Assembly: GCA_963677325.2 (NCBI GenBank)
Contig: CAXXGM010000002.1
Span: 62,001-126,000, forward strand
Source: G963677325 sp963677325
GTDB taxonomy: Bacteria > Bacteroidota > Bacteroidia > Bacteroidales > Prolixibacteraceae
DNA: 64,000 nucleotides
Reading direction: 5' to 3'
Under the pieces are notes generated by a model. The model did not search any database. It worked only from the letters and a program-made list of their open reading frames with translations, and was not told the origin of the DNA. This document shows positions 18,568 through 27,532 of the stretch, in pieces. Position numbers and translations under genes: made by a program. Numbering within the stretch: the stretch's first letter is position 1; every line of letters starts with the position of its first letter.

Positions 18568-19899
18568 ATGAGCAAAATTTCATTGATTATACAGCGGGAA
18601 TACAGTACCAGGGTTAAGAAGAAATCCTTCATTATAATGACTTTGCTGATGCCGCTGCTGATGGCGGGATTATTTCTGCTCCCGACTTATTTTGCCACTA
18701 TGGATGATAATGAGACGCGCACCATCGCGGTATATGACGGATCAGCCGTATTTCTTGGCAGGCTTGAAAGCAATGGATTTACTAAATTCCATTTTGTTCC
18801 GGAACAAGAATATCTTAAAATAAAAAAAGACCTGAAGAATTCAGGATTTTATGGCTTACTTGTTGTACCTCCGAACTTTCTAACTACCAACAGAGTTCAG
18901 ATTTTTTCTGAAGGCAATATACCTTTTGATCTGAAATCCACCATCCAGAATAAATTGAAATCAATTGTGGAGAAAGATAAAATGGCTGAGGTGATCAGGC
19001 AGACTGCTGTGCCAGATCTTCAACAAAAAATCAATTCCACTAAAACAAATATAATAGTAGAAACCATTAAAAAAGGAGAGGGCGGGAAGGTGGAAAAAAG
19101 TTCCACTGAACTTGGTATGATACTGGGATATATTTTCGGCTTTTTCATGTATATGTTTATCATTATGTATGGAGTGATGGTAATGCACGGAGTGATGGAA
19201 GAAAAACAAAGCAGGATCGTTGAGGTCATTATTTCCAGTGTTAAACCTTTTCAGCTGATGATGGGGAAAATAATAGGTATTGCCCTGGTTGGCCTGACTC
19301 AGATTGCAATTTGGGTCGTTCTTGGATTTGTGATTCTTTCAGCAGCTAAAGGAATGACAGGAGATGCCGGGAATGCCCAACAAGTACAGGACATCATGTC
19401 CCAGGCCAATGCATCTGCTCCACAGGCTACACAATCCGGGAAAATGCAGGAAATTTTCGTCATGTTAGGGACGGTTAATCTTCCTCTGATCGTTGGATGT
19501 TTCATTTTCTTCTTTATCGGAGGATATTTATTATACAGTTCCATGTTTGCGGCTGTTGGGTCAGCGATAGATGCACCCGAAGATGCACAGCAATTTTCAA
19601 TGCCAATCATGCTTCCGGTTATTTTATCGATCATGGTTTCAATGAGTGCCATAAAAAATCCGGAAGGGCCCATCGCTTTTTGGTTTAGCATGATTCCATT
19701 TACCTCACCGATTGTAATGATGGCCCGAATTCCCTTTGGAGTCCCTCCATGGGAAATTTTGCTCTCCATGTTTTTACTGGTGGTTGCTTTTGTTTCCATG
19801 GTTTGGTTATCGGGGAAAATTTATCGCATTGGAATTCTGATGTATGGGAAAAAAGCCTCCTGGAAAGAACTGTGGAAATGGCTAAGGTACAGTTCCTGA
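18568..19899 (+). CDS. ABC-2 type transporter permease (NatB-like)
   Basis: A 443-aa permease partner of the preceding ATPase. One N-terminal helix (about residues 22-42) is followed by a periplasmic domain of about 150 residues. Five or more helices then follow (from about 185), with the segment GVMEEKQSRIVEVIISSVKP characteristic of the NatB/YhaP family. A Gln/Ala-rich loop at about 270-295 separates helices. Last gene of the three-gene operon. Confidence 0.9.
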   Translation: MSKISLIIQREYSTRVKKKSFIIMTLLMPLLMAGLFLLPTYFATMDDNETRTIAVYDGSAVFLGRLESNGFTKFHFVPEQEYLKIKKDLKNSGFYGLLVVPPNFLTTNRVQIFSEGNIPFDLKSTIQNKLKSIVEKDKMAEVIRQTAVPDLQQKINSTKTNIIVETIKKGEGGKVEKSSTELGMILGYIFGFFMYMFIIMYGVMVMHGVMEEKQSRIVEVIISSVKPFQLMMGKIIGIALVGLTQIAIWVVLGFVILSAAKGMTGDAGNAQQVQDIMSQANASAPQATQSGKMQEIFVMLGTVNLPLIVGCFIFFFIGGYLLYSSMFAAVGSAIDAPEDAQQFSMPIMLPVILSIMVSMSAIKNPEGPIAFWFSMIPFTSPIVMMARIPFGVPPWEILLSMFLLVVAFVSMVWLSGKIYRIGILMYGKKASWKELWKWLRYSS

Positions 19900-19980
19900 T
19901 TATTTTCACGGAATAAGATTAACATTTTCAGTTAAGTGATTCAAAAATAACTTTACCAATCCGGGTACGTAAGAATTGGG

Positions 19981-20907
19981 ATGAGCAGAAAAGCAGTCAT
20001 TGATTTAGGAACAAATACCTGCAATTTATTAATTGCAGATGTTTATCCTGATGGTTCATTTAAGGTTTTGTATGATCGGAAATTACCTGTTAAACTGGGC
20101 CGGGGAGGTATTCACAGGAAGATTCTTCTTCCGGAAGCAATAAACCGCGGAATTGAAGCTTTCAAAAATCATTCAAAGACAATAAAAGAATTCAAAGCCG
20201 AAGAGGTAAAGGTCATTGCCACTTCAGCAATGAGAGGAGCCTCAAACAGGGACGAATTTATTCATAAGATCAAGGAATTATTTGGCTGGACCATTGAAAT
20301 CATTGATGGAGAGAAAGAAGCTGAACTGATTTTTAAAGGGGTCCGTCTTTCACTTCAGGATGATTTGGGAAAATACATGATCGTGGATATTGGAGGGGGA
20401 AGCATTGAATTCATCCTTGTACACGAGAATCAAATGATCTGGAAAAAGAGTTTTAATATTGGTATTGCAAGGGTTTTGGAATTATTTAGTCTTTCGGATC
20501 CGATCCTTCCCGATGAAATTAAAGCAGTAGAAGATTGGTTCGACCAAAATCTTAAGGAGCTTTGGGATATTTGTAAAAATTCTCCTCCCCCGATCCTGGT
20601 GGGATGCTCCGGAGCATTTGATACATTTATGGATATTTATGAGCAAACGGATCCGGATCAAAAGATGAGGGAAGCTTCTGGACTGCCATTGCATGAATAT
20701 AAAAAGATACATCAGAAGCTGATTGAATCACAATCAGAAAGCAGGAGCAAAATGAAAGGGATGGACAAAATCAGAGTTGAGATGATTGTTATTGCTTCCG
20801 TTTTTACTAATTTCATCCTCAGAAAATGTAAATTTAAAAAGTTAATTCATACCCAATATGCTCTGAAAGAGGGAGTATTGAATGAATGGATTATGAATAA
20901 AATATAA
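19981..20907 (+). CDS. Ppx/GppA family phosphatase
   Basis: A 308-aa short-form exopolyphosphatase/pppGpp phosphatase. The ASKHA phosphate-binding loops are VIDLGTNTCNLLIADV at the N-terminus and MIVDIGGGSIEFILV at about residue 132. Members hydrolyse polyphosphate or guanosine pentaphosphate; the exact substrate is not readable here. It ends 9 nt before the sigma-54 response regulator, suggesting co-transcription and a stress or phosphate connection. Confidence 0.9.
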   Translation: MSRKAVIDLGTNTCNLLIADVYPDGSFKVLYDRKLPVKLGRGGIHRKILLPEAINRGIEAFKNHSKTIKEFKAEEVKVIATSAMRGASNRDEFIHKIKELFGWTIEIIDGEKEAELIFKGVRLSLQDDLGKYMIVDIGGGSIEFILVHENQMIWKKSFNIGIARVLELFSLSDPILPDEIKAVEDWFDQNLKELWDICKNSPPPILVGCSGAFDTFMDIYEQTDPDQKMREASGLPLHEYKKIHQKLIESQSESRSKMKGMDKIRVEMIVIASVFTNFILRKCKFKKLIHTQYALKEGVLNEWIMNKI

Positions 20908-20916
20908 CCTTCTTCT

Positions 20917-22080
20917 ATGACCAAGATACTTGTTATTGATGATGAACGGAGCATACGAAACACACTGAAAGAGATTCTCGAATTAGAAGGACATTCAGTC
21001 GATGTGGCTGAAAATGGAATCGTTGGGCTGGATATGATAAAAGCGAAGGATTATGATATTGTCCTTTGCGATATCAAAATGCCGGAAATGGATGGGATTG
21101 ATGTGTTGAAAAAAATCATGGAAATTAAGCCGGAGACAACGGTTGTAATGATCTCTGGCCATGGCAATATTGATACGGCCGTCGAAGCAATTAAACACGG
21201 TGCTTATGATTTTATCGTAAAACCCCTTGATCTGAACAGATTGCTTATCACGATCAGAAATGCCGGCGATAAATCCGTACTGGTAAAAGAAACAAAGATC
21301 CTGAAACAAAAAGTCAATAAAGGATATGAAATCATCGGAGAATCACCTCAGATAAAAAAGGTTCTCGAAACAATAGACCGTGTAGCGCCTACGGAAGCAA
21401 GAGTTTTGATTACAGGACCAAGCGGATCAGGGAAAGAACTTGTTGCAAGAAGGCTTCATGATAACTCACACCGGGCCGATGGTCCTTTCATTGAAGTCAA
21501 CTGTGCGGCCATACCTTCGGAATTAATTGAGAGCGAATTGTTCGGACACGAGAAAGGAGCCTTTACATCAGCGATAAAACAACGAAAAGGTAAATTTGAA
21601 CAAGCCGATGGCGGAACATTGTTTCTTGATGAAATAGGAGACATGAGCCTTTCGGCCCAATCCAAGGTTTTACGTGCGTTGCAGGAAAGCATTATTGTCA
21701 GGGTAGGAAATGATACCCCTATTAAGGTGAATGTAAGGGTAATCGCCGCCACAAACAAGGATCTACAGGAGGAAATAAAAAAAGGCTTCTTTCGTGAAGA
21801 CCTGTATCATCGCCTAAGTGTCATTTTGATTCATGTTCCTTCACTGGACCATCGCAAAGAGGATATTCCACTTCTTACCAATCATTTTATTCAACAGATC
21901 TGTGCGGATTATGGTCAAACACCAAAAGAAATAACAGAAGAGGCCATCGAAGAGCTCCAGGGATATGCCTGGACCGGCAACGTGAGAGAATTCCGTAATG
22001 TGATTGAAAGGTTAATCATTTTGAGTGATAAAGTTATTACTCAGGAAGATGTAAAACTTCATGTAAGTAATTTGGATTAG
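20917..22080 (+). CDS. NtrC-family sigma-54 response regulator lacking a Fis-type HTH
   Basis: A 387-aa response regulator. The receiver domain has acceptor Asp52 in LCDIKMPEMDG. The AAA+ sigma-54 activation domain has Walker A GPSGSGKE, a modified GAFTGA loop reading GAFTSA (residues 214-219), GGTLFLDEIGDM and the arginine-finger region. The protein stops at EDVKLHVSNLD, right after the AAA+ helical subdomain, so the usual C-terminal Fis DNA-binding domain is absent. This truncated build is common in Bacteroidota, implying activation from solution or through partners. Located just after ppx. Confidence 0.92.
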   Translation: MTKILVIDDERSIRNTLKEILELEGHSVDVAENGIVGLDMIKAKDYDIVLCDIKMPEMDGIDVLKKIMEIKPETTVVMISGHGNIDTAVEAIKHGAYDFIVKPLDLNRLLITIRNAGDKSVLVKETKILKQKVNKGYEIIGESPQIKKVLETIDRVAPTEARVLITGPSGSGKELVARRLHDNSHRADGPFIEVNCAAIPSELIESELFGHEKGAFTSAIKQRKGKFEQADGGTLFLDEIGDMSLSAQSKVLRALQESIIVRVGNDTPIKVNVRVIAATNKDLQEEIKKGFFREDLYHRLSVILIHVPSLDHRKEDIPLLTNHFIQQICADYGQTPKEITEEAIEELQGYAWTGNVREFRNVIERLIILSDKVITQEDVKLHVSNLD

Positions 22081-22110
22081 ACAGCCCTCCGTCTTGAATG
22101 AAGAAACCTT

Positions 22111-22986
22111 TTATTTCTTTTCAGGTGCGAGAATTTTGAGTGATAAAGGGTCAATCTTTATTTCTACCTGTTTAGAATTTACAACAGGTTCTCCATCAAT
22201 CTGGTAATTGAGATTAGCACCTTTGATTAATATTTTTTTGGCTTTAAAGTATTCGCAATACTTTGACGTATCAAGCTGTTTGTTAAGAAGACGCAGAATC
22301 ATTTCAGGAGCGACACCTACTGAAAAGGGACTCATTATACAGATATCGAGGATTCCATCATTGATGATTGCCTTTGGTGCAATAAAAGCGTTGTTGCCAT
22401 ACTGAGAAGTATTGGCTATTGTAAGGACAAAAGCTTTTTTATTCAATTGAACTCCATCGATATCAATTTCATAGTATTGAGAATTATAAACAGGGAACTC
22501 TTTAAGAACAAGCGAAAAGTAGGAAACAGGTCCGCGTGTGATCGATTGATTAAAACAACGTGCAATGTGCTCGTCAAAACCAAATCCGCAGGCATTTACG
22601 AAGCGAATATGGTCGTTGATAACAGCCGTATCAATAGTTCTGACTTCTGATTTCATTAATTCCTTTAAGGCCAGGGAAGGTGTCATTGGAATATTTAATT
22701 CTCTTCCCAGAGCGTTCCCGGACCCTGCAGGGATCAGACCCATTATCTTTTCAGTACCTGCGATCATGGATGCTACTTCATTGGTGGTCCCATCACCTCC
22801 GACTGCAACAAATACATCAAAATCATTCAAATATTCTTTGATTATGGCTTTTCCATCCCCCTGACATCTTGTAAAAAGTACTTTTACATCGGAAGGATTA
22901 TACCGGAAAGCATGGTAAATCAAGTCAGGGAATTTGCGTTTCCCTCCTACGCCAGCTAAAGGATTTACTATGAACAGGTATCGCAT
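22111..22986 (-). CDS. Diacylglycerol/lipid kinase (YegS/BmrU family)
   Basis: A 291-aa lipid kinase of the DAGK catalytic superfamily. The nucleotide-binding motif VGGDGTTNEVASMI (near residue 60) and the substrate loop IPAGSGNALGRELNIP are intact. The C-terminal beta-sandwich carries NDGILDICI and YQIDGEP. It probably phosphorylates diacylglycerol or a related membrane lipid. Monocistronic, facing away from the gene-free region to its right. Confidence 0.91.
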   Translation of the reverse strand: MRYLFIVNPLAGVGGKRKFPDLIYHAFRYNPSDVKVLFTRCQGDGKAIIKEYLNDFDVFVAVGGDGTTNEVASMIAGTEKIMGLIPAGSGNALGRELNIPMTPSLALKELMKSEVRTIDTAVINDHIRFVNACGFGFDEHIARCFNQSITRGPVSYFSLVLKEFPVYNSQYYEIDIDGVQLNKKAFVLTIANTSQYGNNAFIAPKAIINDGILDICIMSPFSVGVAPEMILRLLNKQLDTSKYCEYFKAKKILIKGANLNYQIDGEPVVNSKQVEIKIDPLSLKILAPEKK

Positions 22987-23146
22987 ATAAGGATATTAAT
23001 AAAGAACAAAACTACTAAAAAGTTTTGAAACAGTGGCTTAAGAGATTGTGAATCTGTTCCAATGAAACCAATGAGGTATTATTTTATACATTCATGAAAT
23101 CCTTTTATTAAATCTTATTAATTATCTTGAAATCTTCTTAATTATC
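22987..23146. other. Spacer upstream of the structured-RNA candidate
   Basis: An AT-rich spacer. CAAAACTA at 23007-23014 could be a -7 element (TAGTTTTG) for the lipid kinase. The word TTAATTATCTTGA is repeated in tandem at 23119-23150. Confidence 0.4.
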
Positions 23147-23177
23147 TTGATTCCAGTTTTTAAAAGTCGTATATTTA
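23147..23177 (+). promoter_or_regulatory. Candidate promoter of the structured RNA
   Basis: TTG at 23147-23149 and TATATTTA at 23170-23177 are 20 nt apart, close to the Bacteroidota TTG-N19-TAnnTTTG pattern. The predicted start falls at about 23184, the edge of the hairpin-rich block. Confidence 0.5.
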
Positions 23178-23184
23178 TATAATC

Positions 23185-23690
23185 AGGTAAGCCATAAAAG
23201 GCTACATGGAAGATGTGGTTCCTGAAAATGTTCTTAATTGAACAGGATCGGGTCCTCTCGGACGAAAGTTCGCACATCGGAAGTGTTGGAGGCTGAATTG
23301 AGAAGATGTTCTGATTGTTCAGTTTGCCACCCTGGGGAGAAATCCCTTTAAGGTGGAAAAGTAGGCGGAAGATTAAAGAAATGAGGTCTTCCGGGGACTT
23401 GAGATTGAAAAGTCTGAGGTTTCATGACACTGTCCCTGATATCGAAAGAATTCCGGATAGCTGTTATCTGAAAAGACTCCGTCCCGGAAGGTAATCTGTA
23501 AAGAACGCCGAAAGGACAGCTTGAAGGCGAGTTTTAGAAGACTCTACCGAAAAGCCAAAGGCGGTTATGTCAGGAATAGATGCGAAAGTATCTCTGATAA
23601 AACCCGACCGGCCTTGTAACCGTAGCCTGACTTTGAAAGCTGAAAAGCCGTAGATGAATGGGAATAATTCGATGAGAGTTGTTCCCATTA
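23185..23690 (+). ncRNA. Candidate large structured non-coding RNA, class unknown
   Basis: About 500 nt with no credible gene, visibly richer in G+C than its flanks and packed with self-complementary segments. Examples are CGGAC-GAAA-GTTCG at 23259-23272 and CCACC/GGTGG (23327-23356) enclosing GGGA-GAAA-TCCC. GGAAGA/TCTTCC lies at 23367-23392, and GATGC-GAAA-GTATC inside TCAG/CTGA at 23570-23597. A terminal ATGGGAA/TTCCCAT hairpin lies at 23658-23688. Repeated GAAA tetraloops on regular stems are a hallmark of tertiary-folded RNA. It lacks the conserved cores of RNase P RNA, tmRNA and group II introns. Expression and boundaries are inferred; a promoter-like sequence sits just upstream. Confidence 0.6.
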
Positions 23691-23699
23691 GTGTTATAT

Positions 23700-24560
23700 A
23701 CGAATTACACGAATCGTGGATCAAACTTAAAAGTTGGGGGATTGCCAAAATTTTCAAGAAAAATAAAAAAGTAGGAAGTAGGAAAGTAGGGAAATAATAT
23801 GTTAATAATTACAAACTTCTTATATGTAGCAGTAAAGTAGGAAAGTGGTAAAAGTGGTAAAGGTGGGAAGTGTAGGAAGTGCAACATTTTCGTGGTCTAA
23901 AAGGTCGTTTCCCATATCCATTTTCTATGAATAATCCGCTTCATGAGGTATACTTCTGCATCTTCCCCTCGAAACACGACATGATACCGAATCGTTAGAT
24001 CAGCGGAGCTAATTATTGACGAATTCTCACGAACACGAAATACACGAACAAAAAAAACCGCATTAATTCACGTTGAGTATAACCCCGATATATCAGGATT
24101 TGAGTGCCTGCCCGGTCAGACGTCCACTGGCAGCTGTCGCTGCTCCCCGAAGGGATGAGGCCTGTCTTAGCGGTCAAAAGCTTTTCTCATCTACAAAAAA
24201 GTGTTGAGTTTACCAATTCTGTGAACTAATGCGGAAATATCTCTACTTTAAAGAACGCCAATCCTAAATTGTACTGCTAAGTTATACTTGTTCTTCTTAT
24301 AATCCAAAAAAAGTGAAATGATTTTAATAAATAAAAACTGCAATAAATTATAAAATATTAAAATAGAATCAGATGCACATTGTTAAAAAAACTTCCATCT
24401 GTTTATTATTTGCTTATAATGGACAGATATAATTTTTAATTCCATCATTTTAAAGGAGAATGATCACCTCCGGTTTGATCTGAAAAATTCGACTTGTTCG
24501 CTGAAGAATGAAATAAAAAAATATTTCATCTTTTTGAGGGTTATTTTTCTTCAAATAATT
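23700..24560. other. Gene-free region with low-complexity words and debris
   Basis: At 23771-23880 the sequence is built from AAGTAGGAA/AAAGTGG-type words. At 23898-24020, minus strand, a frame without a start resembles the C-terminal end of a RelE/ParE-type toxin (YHVVFRGEDAEVYLMKRIIH), probably a decayed fragment. CACGAA words follow at 24022-24050, then a GC-richer patch to about 24180 of unknown origin. The rest to the tRNA promoter is plain AT-rich sequence. Confidence 0.4.
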
Positions 24561-24590
24561 TTGACCACGTGAAAATGATTTCTACATTTG
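24561..24590 (+). promoter_or_regulatory. Bacteroidota-type promoter of the tRNA-Ser/tRNA-Pro operon
   Basis: TTG at 24561-24563 and TACATTTG at 24583-24590 are separated by 19 nt, an exact fit to the Bacteroidota consensus. tRNA-Ser starts 16 nt further on. Confidence 0.85.
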
Positions 24591-24606
24591 CACCACCCAA
24601 ATTTCA

Positions 24607-24694
<88 letters not shown>

Positions 24695-24740
24695 AAAGGA
24701 AAAGAGGGACGTTCTTCGGTAAAAAAAGAATAAGATATTT

Positions 24741-24815
24741 CGGGGTGTAGCGCAGTCCGGTTAGCGCACCTGCTTTGGGAGCAGGGGGTCCCAGGTTCGA
24801 ATCCTGGTACCCCGA
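24741..24815 (+). tRNA. tRNA-Pro (anticodon TGG)
   Basis: The acceptor stem is CGGGGTG with TACCCCG and the anticodon stem-loop is CCTGC-TTTGGGA-GCAGG (anticodon TGG). The T-arm is CCAGG-TTCGAAT-CCTGG and the discriminator is A. It is 47 nt after tRNA-Ser and shares its promoter and terminator. Confidence 0.95.
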
Positions 24816-24818
24816 CAG

Positions 24819-24857
24819 AAACCCAGATAGTTATAAACAATACTATCTGGGTTTTTT
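24819..24857 (+). terminator. Intrinsic terminator of the tRNA operon
   Basis: A 10-bp perfect stem CCCAGATAGT/ACTATCTGGG (24822-24851) followed by six T. Confidence 0.9.
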
Positions 24858-24965
24858 ATTTTGGTTTACTCAAGGTTTAAACATTTTGGTTTGGAAAACC
24901 AAATGGAGCAGAAATAATGTAGATAGTATTATTGTCAACGATCTTTGTTAAAAACAAAGGATGTT

Positions 24966-25637
24966 ATGGTACCCAAAGAGGAACTGCGAAAACTGAGCAA
25001 GGATCAACTGGTTGATTTGGTTTATGATCTTTTAATCAGGGTTGACAAACTGACTTCAGAGGTACAAGAGCTTAAGGAAGAAGTTCAACGGCTTAAAACA
25101 CATAAAAACAGTGGCAACAGTTCCCTTCCGCCTTCTCATGACTTATTCCGTTTCAAAAATCAAAGCCTTCGTGAAAAAGGCAATAAGAAATCAGGTGGTC
25201 AACCCGGGCACAAGGGGGAAACGCTTCTCATGTCACCTAACCCTGACAAAATAGTTGAACATCGGTCAAATGAGATATGTCCCCAATGCGAGAAAATACA
25301 TGCCAACGGAAATTCTAATTAGCAACTACCGGATAAAGTTTCAAAAATATTTCCATTCCAAAAGAGATTAAGAAAACGAAGGCACCAGGTATTCAACTTT
25401 CTCTTTTATCCTGATGTGCCCTATGACAATAATGGTTCAGAACGAGCAATCCGCAATGTAAAAGTTAAGCAGAAAGCTTCCGGAAGTTTCCGTTCTGAAC
25501 GAGGTTCAGAGATATTTGCAATATTGCGGTCAGTGCTGGATACCACAATCAAAAAGGGCGGAAATCCATTTGAAACTATCCGTTTTGCAGTAGATCTTGC
25601 CACCTGTAAGAATGAATTCAAGATCAATGGCAAGTGA
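24966..25637 (+). pseudogene. IS66 family transposase remnant with internal deletion
   Basis: The first part (to the stop at 25322) encodes the IS66 N-terminus: a coiled-coil (LTSEVQELKEEVQRLK), the basic NSSLPPSHD/KSGGQPGHKG region and the start of the zinc finger (CPQC). After about 90 nt, 25416-25637 encodes the C-terminal end with the catalytic-Glu segment NNGSERAIRNVKV and the helical tail. The central part of the DDE domain, including the catalytic aspartates (roughly 900 nt in intact elements), is gone, so the element is dead. It marks the left edge of the accessory region. Confidence 0.85.
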
Positions 25638-25810
25638 TAAAAATTCCTTGATTATACCCAAAGTAGTTAGAAGTTTATCCCTGAAAGTTATCCCCCCATA
25701 GAATTAACCATATTTTATCGGCAATTAAAATAATAGCCCTGAATTGTTACGAGCTTTTAACTCTGCTCCGGGAGTGGAAATGTCACAATATCAATAAATT
25801 TTATTGAAGG

Positions 25811-27532
25811 TTATTTGTAGGCTATTATTACATCGTCGGCTTTAACTTTCGATCCATCTGCCTGCAGACGGGTTCCGGCCGGAAGGACCACAACAAGTGC
25901 GGCTTCACGCGCCGGCAACCTGATACCGACACGACCCCGTTTCCCTTTTGCAAGGTATCTTTTTGAGACGATATCAAACAGGTCAATTCTGTTAACCGAC
26001 GAATAGCTTACGGTCCTGGTTTCTTTGTAGGGATTATAGTAAAGGAAAACCGGGAATTTATTTTCAGCGTAGAAATCTGTGGCGTTGCAGTTTAGCGCTA
26101 ATATTCCTTCGACTTCGGTTTTATTGACAATTGCCCCAAAAACACCGGCGATAGAAGTACTATAAAGGCTGAACATGGATTCTTTCGGCTGACCGGCGGC
26201 CCATTTCGGCCCATCACCAGTAGAAACAGGCGAGATCCCTTTCAGCTCCGGCTTACCATAGTCATCAAACTTACGCAGACCTTCATAACCGATAATTCCA
26301 TGGGTCAGGTTTGCCATCCCGGGCAACCACTGGTGCGCACTGTCAACCTGATCGGGATAGAAAAGGCGTGATGCATTTACAACATTCAGCATGTATTTGC
26401 CAATGGCTTTTGCATACTGGGGTTCATATTTTACCAGGGGGACAAGCGGCCATGCCATTGCCACAGAATTCATAAAGAATGCATAACCACCACCATCGGT
26501 GATACTTCCCTGAAGGCCGGATACATCGAAATCACCCCATTTTTCGTCAATTACACCCCATCCATACCGTCCATCTTTCGACTGGCACCCATCAAATATC
26601 CAGTTTAGCAGTTTTGTTACATCGTAATTGGTTCCTTGTTCAGCATTGAGCCTGGCGGCCGTGTACGTTCCGAAGGGGAGCAATATTTCATAAAACCGGC
26701 TTTCTTTTTGATTCAGCAATGCCTCAATTGCACTTTCAGCCCGGTTGAGGAATCTTTTATCGCCAAATTTATGATAAGCCGATAGCAGTACCCAGGCGTG
26801 TCCGCCGGCGGCATCCTGTTGAAAGGGTATCTGGTTACGCATACCTTTCATCTGCGCATAATCGAAATAGGAATAATCATAGTTTCCGTTAAGCACCGAA
26901 TCCGCTTTGCAGAATTGTTCGGCCACCCTGCGCTGGATAAATGCCTCGTTTGCTACATCGGGAAAAAGGGCGGCGACCCCGTAATACAGTACATTGGGAT
27001 AAACATCATACCACCAGTCACGGCCGTAACCACCGCCTGCCATGGCCACCGAAGGGTTGGTGTTGTTCATTACGATATCCCAGTTGGTGTCGCCGTTGAA
27101 GTAGTTTTGAGCCATTTTCACGTAATTAAATCCGCCCTGATTTGTTTTATCTATTCCAATCAACCCAGCGCTTAAAAGAGAATTAAGCGAGGTAAGCGCT
27201 TCATGAAATTCACCGTTATTGTTTTTTGGTCCCTGACGAACATCCCCGATGACGGTATAAAGTCCAAAGGTAACCTGATCAATATTACGCCTGGAACTAT
27301 CCAGCCAGATCAACGGACCATAAACGGCCCGACTGTTGAAATTGTAAGCAAGGCTGTCGAACTGCTTCGTTTTTTTCTTCCAGTCAATTATTTTCATCGG
27401 CTGCGGCATGTCGGGCATCTGATCGATCCTGGGTATGGAAGTCTGAACTACAGGATAACCCGTTTGTGGGTTGTTGGAAATCAATCCTGCCAGCAACGCA
27501 GATACAACTATCAGGAAGGCTATTTTTTTCAT
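25811..27532 (-). CDS. Secreted protein of unknown family, possibly an alpha/alpha-barrel glycan-active enzyme
   Basis: A 573-aa protein with a signal peptide (about residues 1-19). I do not recognise a named family. The middle (about 100-400) alternates aromatic-rich helices such as YGRDWWYDVYPNVLYYGVAALF, quoted here only in outline, and GGHAWVLLSAYHKFGDKRFLNRAESAIEALL, features reminiscent of (alpha/alpha)6 barrel glycosidases and lyases. The C-terminal 120 residues look like a beta-sandwich. It overlaps the MFS gene by 4 nt (ATGA), so translation is coupled, and it ends the susCD operon. The likely role is periplasmic processing of the imported glycan; the substrate is unknown. Confidence 0.6.
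   Translation of the reverse strand: MKKIAFLIVVSALLAGLISNNPQTGYPVVQTSIPRIDQMPDMPQPMKIIDWKKKTKQFDSLAYNFNSRAVYGPLIWLDSSRRNIDQVTFGLYTVIGDVRQGPKNNNGEFHEALTSLNSLLSAGLIGIDKTNQGGFNYVKMAQNYFNGDTNWDIVMNNTNPSVAMAGGGYGRDWWYDVYPNVLYYGVAALFPDVANEAFIQRRVAEQFCKADSVLNGNYDYSYFDYAQMKGMRNQIPFQQDAAGGHAWVLLSAYHKFGDKRFLNRAESAIEALLNQKESRFYEILLPFGTYTAARLNAEQGTNYDVTKLLNWIFDGCQSKDGRYGWGVIDEKWGDFDVSGLQGSITDGGGYAFFMNSVAMAWPLVPLVKYEPQYAKAIGKYMLNVVNASRLFYPDQVDSAHQWLPGMANLTHGIIGYEGLRKFDDYGKPELKGISPVSTGDGPKWAAGQPKESMFSLYSTSIAGVFGAIVNKTEVEGILALNCNATDFYAENKFPVFLYYNPYKETRTVSYSSVNRIDLFDIVSKRYLAKGKRGRVGIRLPAREAALVVVLPAGTRLQADGSKVKADDVIIAYK

Noticed and set aside
23185..23690. RNase P RNA, tmRNA or group II intron
   Set aside because: The RNase P GAGGAAAGTCC core, the tmRNA ends and tag region, the intron GUGYG start and a domain V hairpin are all absent, and no reverse transcriptase is nearby.
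23898..24020. RelE/ParE-type toxin gene on the minus strand
   Set aside because: Only about 40 C-terminal-like residues, no start codon, and the upstream part is CACGAA-word sequence. At best a fragment; similarity is by eye.
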